From Candidatus Zipacnadia bacterium (lineage in GTDB: Bacteria > Armatimonadota > UBA5377 > JALGUK01): DNA of 7,034 bases. Of this stretch, positions 1-6,154 are shown piece after piece. The DNA lies in the NCBI GenBank assembly GCA_029820875.1, contig JALGUK010000084.1:1-7034 (forward strand), in the 5' to 3' direction. The notes under the pieces were generated by a model. It was not told where the DNA came from. It searched no databases and saw only the letters and a program-made list of their open reading frames with translations. Numbering within the stretch: position 1 is the stretch's first letter; the number at the start of each line of letters is the position of its first letter. Made by a program: the position numbers and the translations under genes.

Positions 1-1
1 A

Positions 2-472
2 TACATCAAGAACGTGCAGATATTCTCTTGCCCGGGTGACCCGAATCCGATGAAATGGTCCTACGTGCCTGACTCGTGGGAAGTCTCTTACGGACCCAAC
101 GTGCAGCTCAGCCCACTCGGGAGCCAAAAGTATTGGGCCGACGGCGGCATCTGCCAGCTCAGACTTTCCGCCCTTCAGGTCCCGGCCGAAACCGTGGGCT
201 GGTGTGACGTGCACGATATTTGTTGCTCCTCAACCGTAACCTGGCCCGGGTTCGCAGGACCTGCATCGCAGTGGACCGGCGACCACACCTACGGATTCGG
301 CGACAGCGTGGCTTACGCCGGGGTGACGCGGCACAATGGCGGGATCAACGTCGGATGGATGGACGGCCACGTCAAGTGGCAGAAGATCAACGGCACCACG
401 TGGCAAGAGGCTTGCGGCCTGCCGGGGAACTTCGTCAACGAAATCAGGTGGTGGAGCGTCGAGCAGGACTAA
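2..472 (+). CDS. Prepilin-like protein with C-terminal H-X9-DG motif (DUF1559 type), 5' truncated
   Basis: The frame is open from base 2 and reads Tyr-Ile-Lys-Asn-Val-Gln-Ile-Phe-x-Cys-Pro-Gly-Asp-Pro, so the GTG at 14 is an internal codon and the gene begins outside the window. 'YxKNxxxFxCPxDP' is typical of the middle of DUF1559 / type II secretion pseudopilin-like proteins. Near the end, His (332-334) is followed by exactly nine residues and then Asp-Gly (362-367) in HNGGINVGWMDGHV, which is the H-X9-DG signature of this family. The motif sits about 35 residues before the stop (TAA 470-472), as expected. Family knowledge: these proteins carry an N-terminal prepilin cleavage/methylation helix and occur in many paralogues in Planctomycetes, Armatimonadota and Lentisphaerae; their exact role is not established. 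The N-terminal part is missing here, so the prepilin motif cannot be checked. A terminator follows directly, so this gene ends its transcript. Confidence 0.88.
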   Translation, partial: YIKNVQIFSCPGDPNPMKWSYVPDSWEVSYGPNVQLSPLGSQKYWADGGICQLRLSALQVPAETVGWCDVHDICCSSTVTWPGFAGPASQWTGDHTYGFGDSVAYAGVTRHNGGINVGWMDGHVKWQKINGTTWQEACGLPGNFVNEIRWWSVEQD

Positions 473-522
473 CCAAGCCGCGTTCCAGACGGCTGTTGTC
501 GTCCATAGTCTGTAAGATAATC

Positions 523-563
523 AGGCGGGCGCCCGGTGTAACCTGTGCGCCTGCCTTTTTTTT
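523..563 (+). terminator. Rho-independent terminator after the prepilin-like gene
   Basis: The arms AGGCGGGCGC (523-532) and GCGCCTGCCT (547-556) pair over 10 bp, with one G-U wobble and a 14-base loop. A run of eight T follows (556-563, the first one paired in the stem). Its position 50 bases after the stop codon at 472 fits termination of the upstream gene and separates it from the sialidase-like gene at 656. Confidence 0.9.
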
Positions 564-644
564 GTCGGGAAGGGGACAAGGCAGCTCCCCGCGAAATACT
601 TCAGACGTTGCGGCCGATACAGGCTTGACGCGACTCTCTCAAAC

Positions 645-650
645 AGGAGG
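645..650 (+). promoter_or_regulatory. Strong ribosome binding site of the sialidase-like gene
   Basis: AGGAGG lies 5 bases before the ATG at 656. It is a perfect Shine-Dalgarno core and fixes the start of the 375-residue protein. I saw no convincing -35/-10 pair between the terminator at 563 and this site. Confidence 0.85.
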
Positions 651-655
651 CTACT

Positions 656-1783
656 ATGGCGAAAATCGAGATAACCGATACAGGTGTGATATACCGCAAT
701 CCCAAGCCGCATCTGTACTCCCGCCACGCGTACTTCCCATGGGTGACCACATTGCCATCGGGCGACCTGCTTGCGTCGTTTCAGGTAGGTCAGGCGTTCG
801 AGGCCGCAGACGCCCACTGCGAGCTGGCGCGCTCGACCGACAACGGCGCCACCTGGACGCTCGAGGGGCGCCTGTACGAGGGAACCGGGCCGGACAAGCC
901 CACCTCGGACTGCCTTAAGGTCACTGCTGACCACGAGGCGGGCATAGTCGTTGCTTACGGGTGCCGCATGGACCGGTCCGACCCGGAGGCCTCCATCTGT
1001 AACGAGGAAACCGGCGGCATCCTGCCGCTTGAGGTGATAGAGTTTCTTTCCACCGATGAGGGCCGCACATGGTCAGGGCCGATAATAGTGGACACCCCCA
1101 TCCCCGGCCCGTTCGAGGCGCAGGCGCCGGTGGTCGTCCTCTCCGACGGGCGCTGGATAGTGCCGATGTCCACCTGGAAGGCCTGGGACGGCAGCAACCC
1201 GAACGGGGAACGGGCCATCGCCCTCATATCGAATGACAAGGGTCGGACGTGGCCGGAGCTTGTGGACGTGATGGTGGACCCGGACCAGAACATCATCTTC
1301 TGGGAAATGCGGATAATCGAGATGGAGCCGGGAGTGCTTCTCGCGGCGGCATGGGCGCATAACCAGGCGGCTGGGAATGACCTGGAGGACCAGTATTCCA
1401 TCTCGCAGGACGGCGGGAAGACCTGGAGCCCCTACCGGTCCACGGGAATTCCGGGCCAGAGCTGCTGTCCGGTGTATCTCGGAGATGGCCGCGTCCTGTT
1501 TACCTACAACCACCGCTACCGAGAGCCGGGAGTGCGCGCGCGAATCGCGCATCTCGAGGGTGACCAGTGGGTTCCGGAAACTGAAATAGTGCTGTGGGGA
1601 GTCGGCGCCGAAGGTGTAGGTGCGAAGCGGCAAGAGGACAAGGCGATGGTCCGCGAGATGAGCTCCTTCAAATTCGGCCAGCCTTCGCCGCACCTCCTCC
1701 CCGACGGTTCCGTCCTCACGGTTCACTGGTGCGTGGACGACTGTGTGGGAGAGATCCGCTGGAACAAGCTCAAAATCACTTAG
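656..1783 (+). CDS. Sialidase-family (BNR/Asp-box) beta-propeller protein, no signal peptide
   Basis: The 375-residue protein contains four Asp boxes (S-x-D-x-G-x-T-W): STDNGATW at residues 60-67, STDEGRTW at 132-139, SNDKGRTW at 192-199 and SQDGGKTW at 250-257. Each lies in a repeating unit with a 'LxxGxhh' strand, for example LPSGDLL (33-39), LSDGRWIVP (162-170), LGDGRVLF (275-282) and LPDGSVL (348-354). This is the layout of a six-bladed sialidase propeller, and the length matches the domain alone. The N-terminus (MAKIEITDTG) has no hydrophobic segment, so the product is probably cytoplasmic. Family knowledge: such proteins include exo-alpha-sialidases but also many relatives of unknown substrate. 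Arg and Glu residues that could form an active site are present (E154 before a core strand, R186, R219, R294), but I cannot assign the Arg triad, nucleophile or acid with confidence. It is a stand-alone gene between a terminator and a stem-loop and converges on a second sialidase-like gene. Confidence 0.85.
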   Translation: MAKIEITDTGVIYRNPKPHLYSRHAYFPWVTTLPSGDLLASFQVGQAFEAADAHCELARSTDNGATWTLEGRLYEGTGPDKPTSDCLKVTADHEAGIVVAYGCRMDRSDPEASICNEETGGILPLEVIEFLSTDEGRTWSGPIIVDTPIPGPFEAQAPVVVLSDGRWIVPMSTWKAWDGSNPNGERAIALISNDKGRTWPELVDVMVDPDQNIIFWEMRIIEMEPGVLLAAAWAHNQAAGNDLEDQYSISQDGGKTWSPYRSTGIPGQSCCPVYLGDGRVLFTYNHRYREPGVRARIAHLEGDQWVPETEIVLWGVGAEGVGAKRQEDKAMVREMSSFKFGQPSPHLLPDGSVLTVHWCVDDCVGEIRWNKLKIT

Positions 1784-1799
1784 TTCAAACGGCTTCCTC

Positions 1800-1835
1800 T
1801 TTGGCGGGGCGCACAAGCGCGTGCGCCCCGCCAAA
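1800..1835. terminator. Perfect 15-bp stem-loop between convergent genes, probable bidirectional terminator
   Basis: TTTGGCGGGGCGCAC (1800-1814) and GTGCGCCCCGCCAAA (1821-1835) are exact reverse complements around a 6-base loop. The hairpin lies 16 bases after the plus-strand stop (1783) and 23 bases beyond the minus-strand stop (1859), so it can serve both transcripts. Neither flank has a T run beyond the three bases inside the stem, so it is not a textbook intrinsic terminator. It may instead work with Rho or protect 3' ends. Confidence 0.7.
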
Positions 1836-1858
1836 CTCATTAATGCCGGGATAAGTCT

Positions 1859-3718
1859 TCACCCGACCGGAGCGGGAACCCGGTTGTCCTTCTCCCCGCC
1901 GGGTTCAGGTGGTGGTTGAGGACTGGTCTGCTTATTCCGATGGCCCTCGAGCAGCTTCAGGTACCGCTTCGCCATGTCACGATTCTGCTCTGCAGTCCTC
2001 GGCGGTGCAACCGGATCGGAGATGTCTGCACGCACATGGTCAACGAGGAACCCGGCCCGGTCTATTTTCGCAGCGGTAGAACGCAATCGCAGGTAGCTGA
2101 TACCGTTGCCTGTTAAATGTGCCTGCTGCAGTTCGCCAATCTCCTTCCCGTCCACCCTGAGTCGGCAGACGGCGGCGTCAAGATTCCAGTGCAGCTCGAC
2201 CGTATGCCACACTCCAAGCTGCAGCCTCCCGCCGGTGTTCATCTTGCCGTGCGGGTCCACGGTCAGGCGGAAGATGGCCAGCCGTTCGCCGTTATCGTCG
2301 GTCGGCTCGAACATCCGGTCCCCCAATGCGATGCTCGCGCCTCCGAATCCGCGATTCAGAAGAATGCGCAGGGAAAGCCGCCCTTTCCAACCCAGCGGGA
2401 AGTTCCACGTGGCGCCATCGGGGTCTTTTTCGTCGGGCCTGCGTATTTGCAGGGCCTTTGCTCCCTGCCTGTCCGGGTGATTCACCAGCCTGGGCCCGAC
2501 GGTTCGGTCGCGCCAGTACCCTGCAGCCGGCCCGAACGGCTTGAAGACATGCCAGCCGTCCAGGCCGTGCGAGAAGTCATCCTCGCGGTAAGTCATGGTC
2601 AGCCAGTCAGGGGCAATTCTAATGAAGTTGCGACGGCCCTTGCCCTGGCCAGACAATACAAGGATGTTCCCGTCCTCGTCGTATACGCCATACGGATAGG
2701 CCGTCCCGCGGTCGCCGCGCTTGGGCGGGGTTTCGTTGCGGTACAGGTCGCGATAGATTTCCCTGAACCCGCGCCAGGTGCGGCCATCGTCGTCAGAAAT
2801 AGCGGCGTGGAGGGCGTCTCTTCCGCCGTAAACGCCCGCGCCGTCAATTCGGGGCGGCATCTCGCAATTGTTCCAGAAAAGAACAATGCGCCCATCCGGA
2901 AGTTTAAGCAGCCCGGGCGGACTCGTGGACGCGTGAAAGCGCGACGGGGCCGCCTTCGACCACTCCGCTCCGTCGTCGGACCATGACTCGTACAGGAACC
3001 CCGTCTGGGTGCGCATCAGCATGTAGATTCGACCGTTGCCGAGTTCGACGATGGTCGGTTCACACGCGCCGTAGTTGTTGCCGTTGTAACCTTCGTAACA
3101 GGGGGAAGTCAATTCCGACTTCGATTCGTGCCAGGTCTCGCCGTCGTCGTCGGAATAGACGGCCGTGACCACGTTTGCCCCGGTCGGGGGCGCGATGGGA
3201 CGATTGGCAATCCATTTGCCGAACGGCGCAACAATGCGGCCTGAGCTGAGTTGCCTGTACTCCATGAGAGCGCCGATATAGCCTCGCCAGATCATCTTAG
3301 GCTCTTGCCATCGTGCTCTCTTGCCCGTAGTCTTGTTATGCCAGAGATCAATGAATAACCCGACCGCCGGCCTCCCCTTGCCTCGGGCTTTGGTATACAC
3401 TTCGTGAAGCTCTCCATCCGGGTCAAGCAGCAAACGCCTGCCATAGTGGCCTGGGGGTATGTCGAAGTCGACCTTGGGCCTTAGAGTGACCCGGCGGCCG
3501 TCCGGCGTTGGGAGCACCACGTCGGCTCCCGGATGCTCGACATTGAAAAACGCATAGGCCCCTCCGGGCAGCATCACGATTCCGACGGGCGTCTCCTGCA
3601 GCAGCACAAGAGGGGGCACCGGCCCATCGTCAACCGTCTCTGCAGCGGTACAGCCGGCAATGCCGGAAAGCGCGAAGAATATCGTTGCAATCGCCGTTAC
3701 ATGCGTAAAGTTGTTCAT
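1859..3718 (-). CDS. Sialidase-family lipoprotein with C-terminal LamG/concanavalin-like domain
   Basis: The product is 619 residues from the ATG at 3718. A GTG one codon upstream (3721) would add one residue, but the ATG is better spaced from the Shine-Dalgarno. Numbering below counts from the GTG. Residues 5-23 form a hydrophobic signal segment ending in the lipobox I-A-G-C (Cys24), so the product should be exported and lipid-anchored. The propeller spans about 35-375 and has Asp boxes SDDDGETW (190-197), SDDGAEW (248-254, degenerate) and SDDDGRTW (309-316). The segments CEPTIVELGNGR (220-231), MLMRTQTG (234-241), STSPPGLLKLPDGR (265-278) and RDALHAAISDDDG (301-313) are typical of bacterial exo-alpha-sialidase-like proteins. 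E221, R237, R301 and Y342 are candidate active-site residues, by inference only. Residues about 380-570 look like an all-beta jelly-roll region (GVWHTVELHWN at 503-513 and RLRVDGKEIGEL at 520-531 are LamG-like). The tail is basic, then Pro-rich. It may process envelope or extracellular glycans; the substrate is unknown. No close operon partner is visible. Confidence 0.85.
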   Translation of the reverse strand: MNNFTHVTAIATIFFALSGIAGCTAAETVDDGPVPPLVLLQETPVGIVMLPGGAYAFFNVEHPGADVVLPTPDGRRVTLRPKVDFDIPPGHYGRRLLLDPDGELHEVYTKARGKGRPAVGLFIDLWHNKTTGKRARWQEPKMIWRGYIGALMEYRQLSSGRIVAPFGKWIANRPIAPPTGANVVTAVYSDDDGETWHESKSELTSPCYEGYNGNNYGACEPTIVELGNGRIYMLMRTQTGFLYESWSDDGAEWSKAAPSRFHASTSPPGLLKLPDGRIVLFWNNCEMPPRIDGAGVYGGRDALHAAISDDDGRTWRGFREIYRDLYRNETPPKRGDRGTAYPYGVYDEDGNILVLSGQGKGRRNFIRIAPDWLTMTYREDDFSHGLDGWHVFKPFGPAAGYWRDRTVGPRLVNHPDRQGAKALQIRRPDEKDPDGATWNFPLGWKGRLSLRILLNRGFGGASIALGDRMFEPTDDNGERLAIFRLTVDPHGKMNTGGRLQLGVWHTVELHWNLDAAVCRLRVDGKEIGELQQAHLTGNGISYLRLRSTAAKIDRAGFLVDHVRADISDPVAPPRTAEQNRDMAKRYLKLLEGHRNKQTSPQPPPEPGGEKDNRVPAPVG

Positions 3719-3725
3719 CACTCAT

Positions 3726-3731
3726 CTCCCT
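3726..3731 (-). promoter_or_regulatory. Ribosome binding site deciding the start of the sialidase-like lipoprotein
   Basis: On the minus strand AGGGAG (3731 to 3726) lies 7 bases before the ATG at 3718-3716 and 4 bases before the in-frame GTG at 3721. The spacing favours the ATG. An ATG at 3725-3723 is out of frame. Confidence 0.65.
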
Positions 3732-4010
3732 GAAAGTGATTATTCACCCATTCCCCGCCCTGGTGCTGCAGCGTCGGTCGAGGTAGGTGAATTTTGAACC
3801 GTATTTGCCCCCGGTCAAAATCGAGGAGCTTTCCGCCAATCTCCGACACAGGAGTCTTTGTAGCTGTCGGCTCTCTGCGCCTTCTTCTGCCATCCTGAAC
3901 GAAACTTAGCTTCTCATCCTGTCATTCTGAAGGGAGCGAAGCGCCCCACCCCTGTCATCCTGAACGGAGCGGCTTCATCGTCGTTCTAAAAGGAACGAAG
4001 CGCCCATTTT

Positions 4011-4121
4011 TGTCATTCTGAACGGAGTAGAGCGGAGTGAAGAATCTCGCCGTAGGCTGTGGCCGCCTGCCGTCGGTGTCGGCAACGCAACAGCAGATTC
4101 TTCGCTGCGCTCAGAATGACA
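4011..4121. repeat. 111-bp inverted-repeat element made of two tail-to-tail repeat copies
   Basis: The outer ends TGTCATTCTGA (4011-4021) and TCAGAATGACA (4111-4121) are perfect 11-bp inverted repeats. The inner ends GAAGAATCT (4039-4047) and AGATTCTTC (4095-4103) are perfect 9-bp inverted repeats. The 47-base centre is GC-rich and shows no reading frame of note. The transcript could fold into a long hairpin. The layout resembles paired REP/BIME elements or a miniature inverted-repeat element, but no target-site duplication is evident. Confidence 0.75.
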
Positions 4122-4227
4122 AACCGAGTAGCTTTATTCACCACAACAATACGCGTTTGTACTGCGCGTCACGCCACTTGCCGGTGGTTCCATGACAAAG
4201 CGAGTTCAACGAGACTCCGACTTTGCC

Positions 4228-4328
4228 TGTCATTCTGAGCGTCCAAAGGACGGGAAGAATCTCGCCGTTCTCATATGGCGGCGCATCTAACGACGAGATT
4301 CTTTGACGCCTTACGCCTCAGAATGACA
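4228..4328. repeat. 101-bp inverted-repeat element, second tail-to-tail repeat pair
   Basis: The outer ends TGTCATTCTGAG (4228-4239) and CTCAGAATGACA (4317-4328) are perfect 12-bp inverted repeats. The inner ends AAGAATCTCG (4255-4264) and CGAGATTCTT (4294-4303) are perfect 10-bp inverted repeats. The left copy holds its own mini-hairpin CGTCC-AAA-GGACG (4240-4252). A further CGCCG/CGGCG pair (4263-4267 and 4279-4283) overlaps the inner arm, so alternative folds are possible. The organisation matches the element at 4011-4121, but the centre sequence is different. Confidence 0.75.
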
Positions 4329-4561
4329 AGCTCTCCTCGTAGTACCGAGTGTGCCGCAACCGTCATCGCCGTCGTGAAGTGCTCAGACAGGATGAATAGT
4401 TGCCTCCGAAAAAGCTCGACACAGCAACACCGGTAGGTAGCCATCTTCGTTCCCACTTGACCAACATCCTCCTCTTCTAATAGCGATGTTCCACCTCGTG
4501 CAGCGCGCTGTTGCAACGATTGGAAGAGGGGGAAGCGGCGGTCGTGCCGGCGTCGTCGGGC
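4329..4561. other. Non-coding stretch before scpA with no recognised feature
   Basis: No tRNA, rRNA, repeat copy or convincing gene was seen. Two short minus-strand open frames (4271-4516 and 4383-4568) cross it. The first runs into the repeat copy at 4294-4328, and neither has recognisable domains, so I treat both as chance frames. Confidence 0.5.
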
Positions 4562-4590
4562 TTGACAAATCCCATAGAAAGAGGTATATG
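4562..4590 (+). promoter_or_regulatory. Probable sigma-70-type promoter of the scpA-scpB-rluB operon
   Basis: A perfect -35 TTGACA (4562-4567) is followed after 17 bases by TATATG (4585-4590), a 4 of 6 match to the -10 consensus. It is the best promoter-like pair in the gap, and transcription would start near 4597, about 70 bases before the preferred scpA ATG. The -10 lacks the final conserved T, so the assignment is moderate. Confidence 0.5.
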
Positions 4591-4664
4591 CAGGTTTAAG
4601 CGTTTAAAGTGGGGAACAATTCAGCAGGCTCCAATTGCTTCTGACACGGAATGCCCTTGACCTG

Positions 4665-5453
4665 ATGGGAGTGGTCAATCTGGCAATTCCCGCGTTGCGA
4701 CTCCATCGAACCGATGCGCTGCAGGAAGAGCTTTTCAGCGGTCACCGAGTGGTCATCTCAATTTTCGAAGGACCGCTGGACTTGCTGCTATATCTGGTTC
4801 GCCGCCGGGAAGTTGATATCCTGGAGGTGGGCATCTCCGAGATTACGCGCCAGTTTGTGGAGTATGTGGCGGCCATGGATGTCCTCAACATCGAGCTGAC
4901 CGGGGAATTCGCCGTGACGACGGCGACGCTCATGCACCTGAAGAGCTGCATGTTGCTGCCGACCCAGGAAGCAGTCGAGGAGGAGCCGGAGGAGGAGCTG
5001 GAGGCGGAGGTGCAACTGGCGAGACAGCTCATGGAATATCGCGGCTTTCAGGAGGCCGCATATATGCTGGCTGAATCGCGCGAGCGACGGCAGCAAGTCT
5101 TCATGCGCGCATATGGTGAGGAAGGCGTTGGAACCGGGCTGGTGAATCTTGGAGATGTCTCCGTTTTCGACATCCTCCATACCTTCAAGGACCTCCTGAA
5201 GCGAGCGGAGCAGGAGCCGCCGACATGGCGATTGCCTGCCCGCAGATTCACAGTGGCCGGTCAGATCGCGTTCGTTCTCTCTGCATTGCGCACGGCGCAG
5301 GGTCCGATTACATTTCGGCAGCTCTTCCCCGGGCGCTTCAGCCGGCAGCAGGTGGTAGTGACGTTCGTCGCAATCCTTGAGCTGCTCCGCCGCCAGCAGG
5401 TCATAGTGCGCCAGAGACGGCCGTACGATGACCTATACATCCAACTGAAGTAA
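4665..5453 (+). CDS. scpA: Segregation and condensation protein A (kleisin subunit of SMC-ScpAB)
   Basis: ScpA bridges the SMC head domains and, with ScpB, forms the bacterial condensin that compacts and segregates the chromosome. The ScpA hallmark FEGPLDLLLYLVRR is clear at residues 34-47 (numbered from the ATG at 4665). It is followed by DILEVGISEITRQFVEYV (51-68) and the helical LTGEFAVTTATLMHLKSCMLLP segment (78-99), the SMC-binding N-terminal domain. An acidic linker (EEEPEEELEAE, about 105-115) leads to the ScpB-binding middle. The C-terminal winged helix lies at about 195-262. The start is uncertain. The frame is open upstream to a TTG at 4635 (272 residues, weak AGG 6 bases before). 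The ATG at 4665 gives 262 residues without a clear Shine-Dalgarno, and a GTG at 4749 would begin just before the conserved motif. I prefer the ATG. The stop is 16 bases before scpB. Confidence 0.93.
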   Translation: MGVVNLAIPALRLHRTDALQEELFSGHRVVISIFEGPLDLLLYLVRRREVDILEVGISEITRQFVEYVAAMDVLNIELTGEFAVTTATLMHLKSCMLLPTQEAVEEEPEEELEAEVQLARQLMEYRGFQEAAYMLAESRERRQQVFMRAYGEEGVGTGLVNLGDVSVFDILHTFKDLLKRAEQEPPTWRLPARRFTVAGQIAFVLSALRTAQGPITFRQLFPGRFSRQQVVVTFVAILELLRRQQVIVRQRRPYDDLYIQLK

Positions 5454-5469
5454 GGAATAGCAGGCAACA

Positions 5470-6102
5470 ATGTCCGATGACCTCGTAAACGCGCTTGAAT
5501 GTATTCTCTTCGTGGCGGAGGACCCGCTCCCGGAAGGGCGCATCGCCGCCGTGCTTGAGGTAGGCGAGGCACAGGTGCGGCAATTGGTGGATGAATTGTC
5601 CCGCCGCTTAGATGGAAGCGGGCTGCAGGTACTCAAAATCGCCGGCGGATATAAACTCTCGACCCGGCCTGCTTACGCGCGCTGGATTGAAAAGTTTCGA
5701 GAGCCTGAACCCAGTCGCCTGAGCAAAGCTGCGCTCGAAACCCTCGCAATCATCGCTTACCGCCAGCCCATCACACAGCCTGAGATCGAGGCCATCCGCG
5801 GCGTGGACTCGTCCGGAGTCGTCAACACGCTACTGGAAAAGGGCTTGATACGTCAGCGCGGCCGGAAGGAGGCTCCAGGCCGTCCCTTCCTTTACTGTAC
5901 AACCACTGAGTTTTTGGCCGCCTTCGGACTCGCTGACCTGTCGGAGCTTCCCATGATTGATTCCCTCCGGAAGGCAAGCGAAGTGACTTTCGGTGTCGCC
6001 GCTTCGCAGGAGACGGAGCTTATACTCGCCCCACTCGAGCAAGGGGACGACGACCGGCCTGACGAAACAGACGAAATCCCACAGCAAACCAGGGAGGAAT
6101 GA
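5470..6102 (+). CDS. scpB: Segregation and condensation protein B (ScpB)
   Basis: ScpB is the dimeric winged-helix partner that binds the middle of ScpA in the SMC condensin complex. The 210-residue protein has two tandem winged-helix domains. The first (about 1-78) starts LVNALECILFVAEDPLP and includes LKIAGGYKLSTRP (55-67). The second carries the family signature LSKAALETLAIIAYRQPITQ (84-103), then PEIEAIRGVDSSGVVNTLLE (104-123) and KGLIRQRGRKEAPGRPFLY (124-142), ending with TTEFLAAFGL at 145-154. The tail after about residue 180 is acidic and probably disordered, as is common. The ATG at 5470 is preceded by a weak AGG 5 bases upstream and lies 16 bases after scpA, so translation may be coupled. 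The pseudouridine synthase gene follows after 52 bases. The assignment is firm from sequence and gene order. Confidence 0.96.
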   Translation: MSDDLVNALECILFVAEDPLPEGRIAAVLEVGEAQVRQLVDELSRRLDGSGLQVLKIAGGYKLSTRPAYARWIEKFREPEPSRLSKAALETLAIIAYRQPITQPEIEAIRGVDSSGVVNTLLEKGLIRQRGRKEAPGRPFLYCTTTEFLAAFGLADLSELPMIDSLRKASEVTFGVAASQETELILAPLEQGDDDRPDETDEIPQQTREE

Positions 6103-6154
6103 GCCTGCGCCGCATATAAGGTAGAGCGCACACTCATTGTGGGGGTCGGAGCCG

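Larger units (their letters stand above)
3888..4328. repeat. Cluster of 'TGTCATTCTGA...' short intergenic repeats, about seven copies in both orientations
   Basis: Copies are related to TGTCATTCTGAGCG-x-AGCGAAGAATCT. On the plus strand: a fragment at 3888-3903, copies at 3920-3947 (TGTCATTCTGA then GGGAGCGAAGCGCCCC), 3953-3972 (TGTCATCCTGAACGGAGCGG), 3979-4005 (degenerate, GTCGTTCTAAA then GGAACGAAGCGCCC), 4011-4050 (ends AAGAATCTCGCCG) and 4228-4267 (ends AAGAATCTCGCCG). On the minus strand: 4094-4121 (the closest to the canonical form, TGTCATTCTGAGCGCAGCGAAGAATCTG) and 4294-4328. I recognise this as a repeat type widely scattered in intergenic regions of environmental bacterial genomes; its origin is unclear to me. 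The copies lie only in the non-coding gap between the divergently transcribed sialidase-like gene and scpA. Confidence 0.85.

Noticed and set aside
496..521. Promoter-like TTGTCG ... GATAAT before the sialidase-like gene
   Set aside because: The spacing is only 14 bases, and any transcript from it would run straight into the terminator at 523-563.
1073..1840. Minus-strand open frame (255 codons) opposite the first sialidase-like gene
   Set aside because: Antisense shadow; it would read through the shared hairpin and has no domain, while the plus-strand product has four Asp boxes.
2117..2986. Long plus-strand open frame (289 codons) opposite the lipoprotein gene
   Set aside because: Antisense shadow of the sialidase-like gene, caused by high GC; no family resemblance, while the minus-strand frame has clear Asp boxes and a lipobox.
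3888..4328. CRISPR array
   Set aside because: Repeats are unevenly spaced, lie in both orientations, vary in sequence and lack uniform spacers; no cas genes are present.
4271..4516. Minus-strand open frame of 81 residues in the intergenic gap
   Set aside because: Its C-terminal part is translated from the repeat copy at 4294-4328; composition is odd (Cys/Arg-rich), with no domain and no Shine-Dalgarno of note.
4383..4568. Minus-strand open frame of 61 residues upstream of scpA
   Set aside because: Low-complexity Pro/Arg start, no recognisable family, overlaps the likely scpA promoter and another chance frame.
6115..6120. TATAAG -10-like box between scpB and rluB
   Set aside because: No -35 element at a suitable distance; the gene spacing fits a single operon.
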